Below, in pieces: positions 1-8,645 of a DNA stretch of 47,998 nucleotides. The position numbers and the translations under genes were made by a program. Source of the DNA: an uncultured Clostridia bacterium (GTDB lineage Bacteria > Bacillota > Clostridia > Oscillospirales > CAG-272); assembly GCA_944384515.1 (NCBI GenBank), contig CALWTU010000107.1, positions 1 to 47,998 on the forward strand. Direction: 5' to 3'. Below the pieces are notes generated by a model. That model made no database searches. It saw nothing but the letters and a program-made list of their open reading frames with translations, and was not told where the DNA came from. How positions within the stretch are numbered: position 1 is the first letter of the stretch; the number at the start of each line of letters is the position of its first letter.

Positions 1-135
1 ATCCCGTGAGGTCTCACAGGCAGAGAAATCCGTAGTAACAACGAACTGTGAGAATGTCAGCCGCAGTTGACTTGCAACTGCTAGCCATAGTACCAAATGC
101 AAATTTGGGAAGGGCTGAACGGTTCAATATCACAT
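1..135. other. Structured non-coding segment at window edge, possible mobile-element end
   Basis: No convincing gene is seen in positions 1-255 downstream of addB. The segment carries two tight hairpins close together: a 7-bp stem (GCAGTTG/CAACTGC, 5-nt loop) and a 6-bp stem (CCAAAT/ATTTGG, 4-nt loop). Clustered short hairpins next to a gene end resemble the subterminal structures of IS200/IS605-type elements and their associated RNAs, but no transposase or TnpB is in view, so this is inference only. A minus-strand reading frame through it has no homology I recognise and no good ribosome binding site. Confidence 0.25.
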
Positions 136-255
136 ATTGATATATAAAGATGTAAATTTTGCCGAAAAGCGAAAAAATGTAAATAAAAGCATACAAAAAT
201 GCATAAAAATCGACTGTTCTGCACTTTTGACGCGCAGATATGCCTTGCGGCGATG

Positions 256-3200
256 TCAATTATTGTCGTTCGTATAATTTCCTTTTCGGCAGACGGGTTT
301 ATACTGGCAAAAGTCGCAAAGGGAAGTTTTGTTAAGCGATTTTGTGTCTATTCTGCCGCTTTTCATCTGCGTTGCGGCAGAGGCTATTTGCTTGTCGATT
401 TCCGCTTTTATCTCATCCCACTCCTCAATGTCATATACATGGCTTAGCGAGTTTTTGGTGAGTTCTCCGTCCTTTTTGAAAGTGATGGGCGAGATATCTC
501 TGCTGATGGCGGCAAGGTTGTTTTCATCATTTAAAATAATGCCCTCACGATCGTTGTTGAGCTTGAAAATCTCTTTTATTATCTCCTCTCGGTTTGCCGT
601 ATTGAGATTGCGGTCGTTTAAGGCGGGATTTATATATATTGCGCCGGCAGGGATGGCTTTTCCGCCGTCGGTGACGCCCCATTTTTCCCACAGATCACGG
701 TTTTCCTCCTCGCAAAGAGATGTCAGGTAGAGCAGCATTTGCAGGTTCTTGCCTTTTTCGATATCCTTTTTGCTTAACTTCTTTCCTCCCGTTTTGTAGT
801 CTATTATTCTGAGATATACATCATTTCCGCATCTAAATATGTCGACACGGTCAATAATTCCCTTGAGAAAAATGCGTGTTCCGTCCTCGCATTTTACCGA
901 GTGCGCCTTTGCGCCCTCCGCCGTTCCGACAGGGAACTCAAATTCGCAAGGTCTGTATTTTGATCCCTTAAATTCCTCGCACAGACTCTTCAGCATAGGT
1001 ACCGTGTTGGTAATAATCCTGTTTACAAATGCGTCTATCCTCTTTTTGGATATCGACTCATCACTGAATATTTTGTTTATATACTTGTCTTTTCCGAGTT
1101 TTGCGATATTCAGTATATCTTCCTCTGTGACAGTGTCAAAGTCAATACCCGATTTTTTCATGTCTGTGAAGAAATGCTCCATTATCTCATGCACGAGATT
1201 TCCTACATTTCTGAGGTCAAACACAGCCTCTCTGTTTTCGTTCAGTCTTAGGTTGTATGTCAGAAAATATCTGAGCGGACAGCTCATGTATGTATCGAGC
1301 TTTGATGATGAGAGGGTAATATCCGAGCGGTATATATCCCGTGCGGTATCCTCGGAGAGAGCAAGATCGGTGTTTTTTATATTCTTCTCGCATACGCTGA
1401 CCTCTCGGTCATAGCCTGAATTTGTGAGTGCGTCCTTTATCTGACGGTACTCATCCGGCCCGGCTTCCCGCAGTGCCTCGATTGCATCTCCCGGCTGATA
1501 CAGCCTCTCGGTAAGCGGCAGGGAAGAGATGTCCGTGGGCACTACCTTTCCGTTAAAAATCTCGCATATTCTGTCTATAATTTCCGCTTTTTCCGACGGT
1601 GAAAAATCGGTCGAGCGCTCCGAATAAGTGAGTGTTACGCCCTCCTCGGCAAGCGAAAAGGCACGGGAGAAAAAGAACAGCTCACGGGCATATTTTATCT
1701 CAAGGTCGGGCTTCATGCCGATTCCGTACTCCTCAAGTATAGCCTTGTCCCGCTCGGAAAAATATGAGTTTTCTTTCACGCTCATCGGGAACTCACCTCG
1801 GTTTACGCCCATAAGATACACATATTTTTTCTTCGGGAGCCTGGCAATATCAGCCTGCGCAACTATCACCTGATCACGGTAGGTCGGTATTTTGTTTATA
1901 TTGATCTGAGAGAAGAGAATGTTGAGCTGTGAGACAAAGCCGCCGAGATCTGTTTTACACTCTCCCATAACCGATACCAGCGTGTCAAGGCTTGAGCAAA
2001 TTATCCCCCAGAGCTGTGAGTCGAATTTTGCGCTCTCGGTCAGAGAAAGAGATACAAGCATGCGGCAACGCTCAAGGAGCATTTTTTCAAGCTCCGCCTG
2101 AGAGAGAAACTTTATCAGCGCCGCCGCAAACTCCCTGACCGTCCTGCATTCTGAAAACTCCGACTTCAGTTTTACAAGCGGACCGATTATTTTTTTTCGT
2201 GTCTCATTTACCGAGAGAAGTATTTTTTTATCTTCCTCGGAGAGCTTGTCAACAAATCCCCCGGGGTTCATATTCCACGCCACACCGTCATAAAACCGCT
2301 CGCCGTTTATATTCCAAACCGAGGTGTAAAGCTGAAATTCGTCACACGCCTCCATACTTATATCCGAAAGTCCGCATTTCATATAAGAAATAACATCCTC
2401 ACGCCTGAAGTTGTTTTTTACAATCTGAAAGGCGTTGTTAATAAGCTTTACCGCCTCAAAGGAGAACACATCCCGCTTTATAGACAAAAAGGCGTCAATT
2501 CCCGTATTATCAAGAGAGGATTTAATAATGTGACTGTATTTTTCGATATCTCGTGTCAGTATGGCAAAGTCACTGTATGACGCACCGAGCATTACACGGC
2601 GCTTTATGTCCGAGGCGATAAAATCAGCCTCACGGTATGAGTCCTTTGCCCTGAAAATTCTCACCGCCTCGCCCGGTTCATCTTCGGTGCACGGCAGTGC
2701 ACCGCTGCTGTGCCAGAGCAGCTTTGCGGCGTTTGTCAGGGTAATATTCTGCCCGTCCGACAGCTCGAATTTGTTATATTTAAATATCTGTGAGCCGCTT
2801 TTTTTGCCTATGTTCTCAAGCCGATTTTCGGTCTCGGTGAGTTCTCTGTACTCAAAATAATCCTTTGCATGCCTCGGCATCTCAAGGTGTACCGCCACAT
2901 CGTATTCTCCTATCAACACATCGAGCAGCCGATACTGCGGCTCTGTGAAGGAGGTATAACCTATAAAATAAAAACTGCTGTCTTTAAAGAAGCCTCTGTT
3001 TTCTTTTAGCTTTTCACACAGTGCGTAAAGGTCCTCCGTCATGTCCGAATAATTCTCGCTGAGGATTTTTTTGTAAAGAGCCATTATTTTGGACAGATCG
3101 GTGAGTTTGTCCTGCAGTCTTTTGAAGTTTGATACCTTTTCTTTTTCCGCCGCTGCCAGAAGATCCTCGCTTTTTATCGAGAGCCCGCTCATCTCGTGTA

Positions 3201-3570
3201 TTGCCGCAAGGCATCTTTCCACCGTACCCGTGTTGATTTCATCCTTGCCTGTGTAGGTTGAAAGGTACGGACCGAGCTCTGTCAGGGTGCGCCACATGAT
3301 GAGTGCCTCGACACCCTTTGTGCAGTAGCCCTCGGAGATTCCTCCGAGTACTCTGAATACCGTATTTGCAAGTCTCGGGAAATTTGTAACCTCAAAGCAC
3401 AGCGGGGCATAAGAGGGAAGTATGTTTGCCATCTCAAGCTCTGTCAGCAGCGTCTGCTGCTCAGGTACAACAAGATATACCCGCTCTTTTTTGTCGACGC
3501 GCCTTTTTATATCCTCGATTACCGCTTCCCGTGCAACCGAAGAAAATTCCCCCTCATAAAGACGCAGCAT
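256..3570 (-). CDS. addB: AddB, ATP-dependent helicase/deoxyribonuclease subunit B
   Basis: The 1104-residue product is the B subunit of the AddAB (RexAB) enzyme, which resects double-strand breaks for RecA loading in Gram-positive bacteria. The C-terminal PD-(D/E)XK nuclease is clear: IIDYKTG around residue 924, then a QxLLY motif. The iron-sulfur cysteines are present as one Cys in SCPLRYF and a C-x2-C-x5-C set near the C terminus. The N terminus lacks the Walker A loop of Bacillus AddB; the region before the LVVPEQ motif has no GxxGxGKT, as in RexB-like proteins. I chose the ATG at 3570 because GGGAGG lies 8 nt upstream; a GTG at 3579 would directly abut that site. The start overlaps the end of the upstream regulator gene, implying translational coupling. 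The partner addA is not found downstream within the window. Confidence 0.93.
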   Translation of the reverse strand: MLRLYEGEFSSVAREAVIEDIKRRVDKKERVYLVVPEQQTLLTELEMANILPSYAPLCFEVTNFPRLANTVFRVLGGISEGYCTKGVEALIMWRTLTELGPYLSTYTGKDEINTGTVERCLAAIHEMSGLSIKSEDLLAAAEKEKVSNFKRLQDKLTDLSKIMALYKKILSENYSDMTEDLYALCEKLKENRGFFKDSSFYFIGYTSFTEPQYRLLDVLIGEYDVAVHLEMPRHAKDYFEYRELTETENRLENIGKKSGSQIFKYNKFELSDGQNITLTNAAKLLWHSSGALPCTEDEPGEAVRIFRAKDSYREADFIASDIKRRVMLGASYSDFAILTRDIEKYSHIIKSSLDNTGIDAFLSIKRDVFSFEAVKLINNAFQIVKNNFRREDVISYMKCGLSDISMEACDEFQLYTSVWNINGERFYDGVAWNMNPGGFVDKLSEEDKKILLSVNETRKKIIGPLVKLKSEFSECRTVREFAAALIKFLSQAELEKMLLERCRMLVSLSLTESAKFDSQLWGIICSSLDTLVSVMGECKTDLGGFVSQLNILFSQININKIPTYRDQVIVAQADIARLPKKKYVYLMGVNRGEFPMSVKENSYFSERDKAILEEYGIGMKPDLEIKYARELFFFSRAFSLAEEGVTLTYSERSTDFSPSEKAEIIDRICEIFNGKVVPTDISSLPLTERLYQPGDAIEALREAGPDEYRQIKDALTNSGYDREVSVCEKNIKNTDLALSEDTARDIYRSDITLSSSKLDTYMSCPLRYFLTYNLRLNENREAVFDLRNVGNLVHEIMEHFFTDMKKSGIDFDTVTEEDILNIAKLGKDKYINKIFSDESISKKRIDAFVNRIITNTVPMLKSLCEEFKGSKYRPCEFEFPVGTAEGAKAHSVKCEDGTRIFLKGIIDRVDIFRCGNDVYLRIIDYKTGGKKLSKKDIEKGKNLQMLLYLTSLCEEENRDLWEKWGVTDGGKAIPAGAIYINPALNDRNLNTANREEIIKEIFKLNNDREGIILNDENNLAAISRDISPITFKKDGELTKNSLSHVYDIEEWDEIKAEIDKQIASAATQMKSGRIDTKSLNKTSLCDFCQYKPVCRKGNYTNDNN

Positions 3571-4132
3571 GCTCGTCACCTCCCAAAATATCAGTATTTA
3601 TTTTGTATCCGAAAGCCCGCTTTGAGAGGATGATTTTCTCTCCGCCCGACTCAAGCTTCTCCCGCAGATAATGTATGTAGACGTTAACTATTCCGGGGTC
3701 GGAGTCCCCTTGCCATACATTTGTCAGTATTTCCTCTTTTGAGGCGTACTCACCGCGCTTTTCACACAGCAGTCTTAGCAGCATAAACTCGTGTGTGCTC
3801 AAACTTATCTTTTTTCCGTCAAGTACCGCATAACCGTTTTGTATCACAAGTCTTGCCGTGTGACTTTGCCTCTCTTTGATGAGCAGCTTTTCTACCGCAT
3901 CAAGGGCAAAGGGGATTTTGAGGTCGCAGGGCTCGTGTCTGCTGATGGTTTTTGCTCCGTCTGCCTGAAGTGCAAAGCTGTCCTTGTCGAAAAGCACCAG
4001 GTCCTCGGTATAGCTTGCTTTGGGATGAGTGTAGCGATGTGTCTGGTATTTGTCTGAGGCAAGCGTTATTTTCTGTGCCAAAAAGTTGTTTTTTGTGACT
4101 ATTGCCACTGTTGCTTTTTTTGTGTCTGACAT
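3554..4132 (-). CDS. OmpR/PhoB-type winged-helix DNA-binding protein with degenerate N-terminal domain
   Basis: The 192-residue protein has a C-terminal Trans_reg_C winged helix (about residues 95-180) with the typical LSTHEFMLLRLL, VWQG, VNVYIHYLREKL and GYKI signatures of PhoB-like response regulators. The N-terminal ~90 residues are shorter than a receiver domain, and I cannot place the acidic pocket or phosphoacceptor Asp with confidence, so it may act independently of phosphorylation. No histidine kinase is adjacent. The gene is first in a two-gene unit with addB and overlaps its start by 17 nt, which suggests either control of the DNA-repair gene or simple co-transcription. The ATG at 4132 is preceded by an AGGGGG-type site. 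Confidence 0.8.
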   Translation of the reverse strand: MSDTKKATVAIVTKNNFLAQKITLASDKYQTHRYTHPKASYTEDLVLFDKDSFALQADGAKTISRHEPCDLKIPFALDAVEKLLIKERQSHTARLVIQNGYAVLDGKKISLSTHEFMLLRLLCEKRGEYASKEEILTNVWQGDSDPGIVNVYIHYLREKLESGGEKIILSKRAFGYKINTDILGGDEHAASL

Positions 4133-4182
4133 CGTTACCCCCTGTGACTTGTCCGCTTTTTTGCAGAGAATTTTCGGAAAAA

Positions 4183-4196
4183 TCTAATAAATTAGA
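4183..4196. promoter_or_regulatory. Inverted repeat near the regulator-addB transcription start
   Basis: TCTAATAAATTAGA has 6-bp arms around AA and sits just downstream of the predicted start, where an operator could act. On the minus-strand transcript it is followed by five U residues, so a weak hairpin terminator is another reading. The same 14-mer recurs at 29787-29800 inside a terminator-like hairpin. Confidence 0.3.
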
Positions 4197-4208
4197 GCTT
4201 TCAAATTT

Positions 4209-4237
4209 ATTATAATCCCAAAATCATTTCATGTCAA
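4209..4237 (-). promoter_or_regulatory. Consensus promoter of the regulator-addB unit
   Basis: Reading on the minus strand, TTGACA (4237-4232) and TATAAT (4214-4209) are separated by exactly 17 nt, a perfect housekeeping-type promoter. The predicted transcript start is about 70 nt before the regulator start codon. A short inverted repeat at 4183-4196 (TCTAAT-AA-ATTAGA) lies just downstream of the predicted start. Confidence 0.75.
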
Positions 4238-4301
4238 TAATCTATTCCGATTTATCTCTGTTACAGTGCAAGTTTTGCAATGCGTAGAGCAATTTTTGCA
4301 A

Positions 4302-4330
4302 TTTTGTTATTATAAATAATATAGTATAAT
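4302..4330 (+). promoter_or_regulatory. Probable promoter of the aldolase gene
   Basis: TATAAT at 4325-4330 is a perfect -10. The best -35 at 17-nt spacing is a weak TTTTGT at 4302-4307. It lies 38 nt upstream of the aldolase GTG start and is divergent from the addB-unit promoter. Confidence 0.45.
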
Positions 4331-4368
4331 TGATTTGAAAAATTTATAAACCAAAGGAGTTATCCAAA

Positions 4369-5337
4369 GTGAACAAGAATATGATGGACGAACTTTACAG
4401 TATCGGACTTATTCCGGTAATTAAAATTGAAAATGCCGAGGACGCAGTTCCTCTTGCAAAAGCGCTTATAGACGGCGGACTTCCCGCAGCGGAGATCACA
4501 TTCAGAACATCTGCCGCAGCAGAGGCTATCAAAAACATAACAGAGGCATATCCCGATATGCTTGTAGGTGCAGGCACCGTGCTCACAACAGAGCAGGTTG
4601 ACGCAGCTATTGCAGCAGGCTCAAAATTTATCGTATCTCCCGGACTTAACCCCAAGGTTACTGCATATGCGCTCTCAAAGGGCGTTACAATGCTCCCCGG
4701 TTGCTCTAACCCCTCTGATATTGAGGCGGCTCTTGAGCTCGGACTTAAGACTGTAAAATTCTTCCCGGCAGAGGCTGCAGGCGGACTTAAAATGCTCAAG
4801 GCTATGGCAGCTCCCTACGGACAGCTTACATTTATGCCCACAGGCGGTATCAATGAGGAAAATCTGCTTGACTATCTCAAGTTCAACAAGATAGTTGCCT
4901 GCGGCGGCTCGTTTATGGTTAAGGATGAGCTTATCAAGGAGAAGAAGTGGGACGAGATCACTCTTCTTACAAAGAATGCGGTAAAGAAGATGCTCGGACT
5001 TGAGTTTGTACATATGGGAATCAATACCGATAACAAGGAAGAGGCAGAGCGCGGCGCAAAACTCTTCGAGATGCTTTTCGGTATGCCGACACGCGAGACA
5101 TCAAAGTCGATTTTTGCGGGAGAGGCGTTCGAGTTTATGTGCGGCAAGGGCCCCGGCAAATGCGGTCATATTGCTATCAGAACAAACTTTGTAGACCGTG
5201 CTATGGCATACTACAAGAGAATGGGCTTTGAGTTTGATATGTCGACACTTCAGTGCGATGCTAAGACAGGCAAGCCTAAGGTTGTATATTTCAAGGATGA
5301 GGTATGCGGTTTCGGCATTCACCTTGTTCAGAAATAA
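4369..5337 (+). CDS. eda: KDPG/KHG aldolase fused to a C-terminal VOC-like domain
   Basis: The 322-residue protein begins with a complete class I KDPG/KHG aldolase (residues 1-210), which cleaves 2-keto-3-deoxy-6-phosphogluconate to pyruvate and glyceraldehyde-3-phosphate. Family active-site residues are visible: Glu42 and Arg46 in AEITFRT and the Schiff-base Lys130 in TVKFFPAEA. Residues 212-322 are an extra domain with the spacing and glycine/phenylalanine pattern of a vicinal-oxygen-chelate (glyoxalase/dioxygenase) fold, ending in GFGIHLV. Family members are normally about 210 residues. GTG is the likely start, with GGAG 9 nt upstream; the ATG four codons later lacks this spacing. No 2-keto-3-deoxygluconate kinase or uronate gene is adjacent, so it appears to be a single-gene unit closed by two terminators. 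Confidence 0.9.
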   Translation: MNKNMMDELYSIGLIPVIKIENAEDAVPLAKALIDGGLPAAEITFRTSAAAEAIKNITEAYPDMLVGAGTVLTTEQVDAAIAAGSKFIVSPGLNPKVTAYALSKGVTMLPGCSNPSDIEAALELGLKTVKFFPAEAAGGLKMLKAMAAPYGQLTFMPTGGINEENLLDYLKFNKIVACGGSFMVKDELIKEKKWDEITLLTKNAVKKMLGLEFVHMGINTDNKEEAERGAKLFEMLFGMPTRETSKSIFAGEAFEFMCGKGPGKCGHIAIRTNFVDRAMAYYKRMGFEFDMSTLQCDAKTGKPKVVYFKDEVCGFGIHLVQK

Positions 5338-5372
5338 TTATTATAAAAAGATAAGTTGACGGTTTCAGTGGG

Positions 5373-5399
5373 GAGTGCGGTATTTCTGCGCACTCTTTT
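5373..5399 (+). terminator. Terminator after the aldolase gene
   Basis: A 7-bp stem GAGTGCG/CGCACTC with a 9-nt loop is followed by TTTT, 36 nt past the aldolase stop codon. Confidence 0.55.
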
Positions 5400-5524
5400 G
5401 AGAAACCTTGATTTACGCCGCATTCTGCTTTTTTGATTTTTTAGAAAAAAGAAACAGTGGTGTCAAGCCCATATCCGCTCTAAAAAACTAAATAATGTTG
5501 GATTGCGATTTTTTTAAAACCAAT

Positions 5525-5571
5525 ATCGCCGACAAATGAAATGATATTTAGAATTTGTTGGCGATTTTTTT
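5525..5571 (+). terminator. Strong intrinsic terminator or attenuator upstream of the fucosidase gene
   Basis: A 13-bp stem (5525-5537 with 5553-5565, one G-U pair) is followed by seven T residues. It ends 80 nt before the fucosidase start and I see no promoter in between, so it may attenuate fucosidase transcription rather than just end the aldolase transcript. An imperfect copy of its right arm plus T tract lies upstream at about 5495-5515 and could compete for the left arm. The rest of 5338-5651 holds nothing else I recognise. Confidence 0.65.
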
Positions 5572-5651
5572 GCCCTGACGGCAGAAGATGCGAAACCTTA
5601 AGATTTGCACCGAGGATTTCGATGCGAAAAAACACTGAAAAGGGGTAAGCT

Positions 5652-6848
5652 ATGTCAAACAAATTCGGAATGTTTATTCACTGGGGCGTGTATTCGATTG
5701 ACGCGCGTCACGAGCAGGCACTCGCAAAATACAGTATTCCGTTTGAGGAATACGACAAAATGGCAATGGAGTTTAATCCGACAGAGTATGATCCCGAAGA
5801 ATGGGTACTTCTTGCCAAAAAGTGCGGTATGAAATACATAACATTCACAGCAAAGCACCATGACGGCTTTTGCATGTGGGACACAAAGACCACCGATTAT
5901 AACATAATGAATACAAGGTACGCAAAGGATGTTTTGAAAATGCTCTCCGATGCCTGCCACAAGCACGGCATGCTGCTGTCTATCTATTATTCAAACCCCG
6001 ACTGGCATCACGAAAATGCGTATAATCCGCTCTCCTCGCACCAGTACCGTGCGAGAAATAAGGACGCGGCGGATATGGATAAATACAAGCAGTATATCAA
6101 AGCTCAGATAAAAGAGCTTCTCACAAACTACGGCGAGATTTACACACTCTTCTGGGATATTCCTCCGAAGATTTACGACCCGTCGATGAACGAATATGTA
6201 AGAGAGCTTATGCCCTCAATACTTATAAACAACAGAGGATTTGACGAGGGTGATTTTTCGACACCGGAGAGGGAGGTCCCGCAGGGAAAAAGATTTGAGA
6301 GGATGACCGAGGCATGTCAGTCTCTCGGCGAGCAGAGCTGGGGCTTCAGAGAGGATGAGGATTACTACTCAAAGAGGTATCTTCTCTCCTCGATTGACAA
6401 GATAATGGCGATGGGCGGAAGTTATCTTATCAACGGCGGACCTATGCCAAACGGCAAATTCAACAAGGACACGACAGACCGTTTTCTCGCCTTGGGAGAT
6501 TGGTATCTGCGCATGGGCGGAGTGCTTCTTGATGCAGAAGCGGACGACACGGGGTACACCTTGGCGGGCAAAAACGAATATATCGCCACAAAAAAGAACG
6601 GTAAGACATATTTTCATTTCTATAACGGGCTTATCAGCTCCGCCGTTCACTTTTTCGAGTGTGGCGGAAAAATTCCGAAGAGCGCAAGGCTTATGAACAG
6701 CGGTGAGCCGCTGCGTCTTTGTTACGACCCGCTCCCCGGACTTTCAAACCCCGACGGCACGGCTAAAGAGGTGGCTTTCTCAATTAAAGATATAGCGGTT
6801 GACACCTATTGCGACGAACCTGTCGTAATAGAGGTCGAATGGAAATAA
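5652..6848 (+). CDS. GH29 alpha-L-fucosidase, cytoplasmic
   Basis: The 398-residue protein is a glycoside hydrolase family 29 retaining alpha-L-fucosidase. It opens with the family hallmark FGMFIHWG at residues 5-12, has TAKHHDGF at 66-73, and carries FWD with Asp169 at the position of the catalytic nucleophile (family knowledge). There is no signal peptide, so the enzyme should act inside the cell on imported fucosylated oligosaccharides. A short C-terminal beta domain follows the barrel. The ATG has AGGGG 6 nt upstream. The ABC exporter genes start 27 nt downstream on the same strand and are probably co-transcribed, but no fucose permease, isomerase or kinase is nearby. The acid/base residue cannot be assigned by eye. 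Confidence 0.85.
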   Translation: MSNKFGMFIHWGVYSIDARHEQALAKYSIPFEEYDKMAMEFNPTEYDPEEWVLLAKKCGMKYITFTAKHHDGFCMWDTKTTDYNIMNTRYAKDVLKMLSDACHKHGMLLSIYYSNPDWHHENAYNPLSSHQYRARNKDAADMDKYKQYIKAQIKELLTNYGEIYTLFWDIPPKIYDPSMNEYVRELMPSILINNRGFDEGDFSTPEREVPQGKRFERMTEACQSLGEQSWGFREDEDYYSKRYLLSSIDKIMAMGGSYLINGGPMPNGKFNKDTTDRFLALGDWYLRMGGVLLDAEADDTGYTLAGKNEYIATKKNGKTYFHFYNGLISSAVHFFECGGKIPKSARLMNSGEPLRLCYDPLPGLSNPDGTAKEVAFSIKDIAVDTYCDEPVVIEVEWK

Positions 6849-6875
6849 AGGAAAAAACAAAGGGGAGGTAAACCC

Positions 6876-8645
6876 TTGATATTCGGCAAATACATAAATA
6901 AATATTATTTAAAATACTCGCCTATCCTGTTTCTCGGTATTCTCGCGCTGTTGCTTGTAGATTACTTTCAGCTTGAGATTCCGGAGCTTTACAGGATGGT
7001 CATCAACGGAGCAAATACGGGCAAGGTAGAGTATGAGGGTGTCATATATGACTTTGATATGGACTTTCTGCTTGAGCGCATATGTATGCCCATTGTTCCG
7101 ATTATAATTATAATGTTTTTCGGCAGATTTTTCTGGCGTGTATGCTTTTTCGGCGCCGCCATAAAGGTTGCCAAAAAGCTCAGGGGAGAGATGTTCAGCC
7201 GCTCAAAACAGCTGAGCGTTCAGTTTTACCATAAAAACAAGGTCGGAAATCTTATGTCTCTGTTTACAAATGACCTTGATACGGTTGAGGAGTGCTTCGG
7301 CTCGGGAGTGCTGATGCTCTGTGATGCGCTGTTTTTAGGCACCCTCGCCATTATAAAAATGGCAAACATGGATGGACTTCTTACTGTTTTATCTCTCATT
7401 CCGATGGTGTTTTTGTTTATCGTGTCAACCTTGATAGGTAAATATATGATGGACAAATGGACACTGAGGCAGGAGGCGTTTTCCGCCCTGTCGGATTTCT
7501 CTCAGGAGAGTTTTTCGGGAATAGCGGTTATCAAAGCGTTTGTTAAAGAGGGACGGGAGCTTCTCGCATTCAAAAAACTCAACCGTGAGAACGAAAAGGC
7601 GAATATCGCCTTTACCAAAAGCTCGGTTCTCATGCACATTTTTGTATCCCTCTTTGTCGAGTCGGTAATATGCGTTATACTCGGCTACGGAGGATACCTT
7701 GTGTATACCGAAAAATTCAATGCGGGAGAGCTGCTCGAGTTTATCAGCTATTTTTCCACTGTCGTGTGGCCTGTTATGGCTGTCTCCCAGCTTATTGAGA
7801 TGACCTCGCGCGGCGCCGCTTCCATGAGGCGCATTACGGAGTTCCTCGACGCTGAGATCGATGTCAAAGACAGAGAGGATGTCTCGGATGTCGACTTTAT
7901 CGGGGGAGAGATAGAATTTCGGCATATGACTTTCAGGTATCCCGGCAGTGACTACGACGCACTGAGCGATGTCAGCTTCACCATAAAGCGCGGCGAAAAT
8001 GTCGGTATTATAGGAAAGACCGGCTCGGGAAAGACCACAATCGTCGACCTTATTTTAAGAACATATAATGTACCGGACGGCACCCTCTTCATTGACGGGC
8101 GGGATGTGAACACCATTCCTATCAAGACTGTCAGAAAATTCTGTGCCTACGTGCCGCAGGATAATTTCCTCTTCAGTGATACCATAGAGCATAATATTTC
8201 TTTTGCCTATGACGGTTGCGACCGCATCAAGGTGGAAAATGCCGCAAAGCTCAGCGATGTGCATGAAAATATTTCTGAGTTCAAAGAGGGATACAAGACC
8301 GTTCTCGGCGAGAGGGGAGTTACGGTATCAGGCGGACAGAAGCAGAGAATTTCGATTGCAAGAGCGCTGATGAAGGATGCGAGCATTCTGATTCTTGACG
8401 ACTCGGTGTCCGCGGTAGACACAAAGACGGAGCGTGTCATTATCGGCAACCTTGAAAAGAGCCGAAAGGGCAAGACTACAATTCTGATTGCCCACAGAGT
8501 TTCAACGATTGAGAATATGGATAAGATCATCTATGTTGAGGACGGCAGGATCCGTGCCGTCGGAACTCATGACGAACTGCTTCAAGGCTGCGCCGAGTAT
8601 AGAAATATGGTAAAACTACAAAAACTTAAGGAGGAAGAAGGATGA
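6876..8645 (+). CDS. Heterodimeric ABC exporter, subunit 1 (degenerate catalytic site)
   Basis: The 589-residue protein is a half-size ABC exporter with a fused membrane domain (about residues 15-310, six predicted helices) and nucleotide-binding domain (about 345-585). Walker A GKTGSGKT is at 380-387, the Q loop in YVPQDN, signature VSGGQ at 484-488 and Walker B ILILDD ending at 509. Asp509 replaces the catalytic Glu, as in the non-hydrolysing half of BmrC/D- and TM287/288-type heterodimers. TTG at 6876 is the likely start because AGGGGAGG ends 7 nt upstream. The stop overlaps the next ATG (ATGA), so the two subunits are translationally coupled. The substrate (drug, lipid or peptide) cannot be told from sequence. 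Confidence 0.88.
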   Translation: MIFGKYINKYYLKYSPILFLGILALLLVDYFQLEIPELYRMVINGANTGKVEYEGVIYDFDMDFLLERICMPIVPIIIIMFFGRFFWRVCFFGAAIKVAKKLRGEMFSRSKQLSVQFYHKNKVGNLMSLFTNDLDTVEECFGSGVLMLCDALFLGTLAIIKMANMDGLLTVLSLIPMVFLFIVSTLIGKYMMDKWTLRQEAFSALSDFSQESFSGIAVIKAFVKEGRELLAFKKLNRENEKANIAFTKSSVLMHIFVSLFVESVICVILGYGGYLVYTEKFNAGELLEFISYFSTVVWPVMAVSQLIEMTSRGAASMRRITEFLDAEIDVKDREDVSDVDFIGGEIEFRHMTFRYPGSDYDALSDVSFTIKRGENVGIIGKTGSGKTTIVDLILRTYNVPDGTLFIDGRDVNTIPIKTVRKFCAYVPQDNFLFSDTIEHNISFAYDGCDRIKVENAAKLSDVHENISEFKEGYKTVLGERGVTVSGGQKQRISIARALMKDASILILDDSVSAVDTKTERVIIGNLEKSRKGKTTILIAHRVSTIENMDKIIYVEDGRIRAVGTHDELLQGCAEYRNMVKLQKLKEEEG

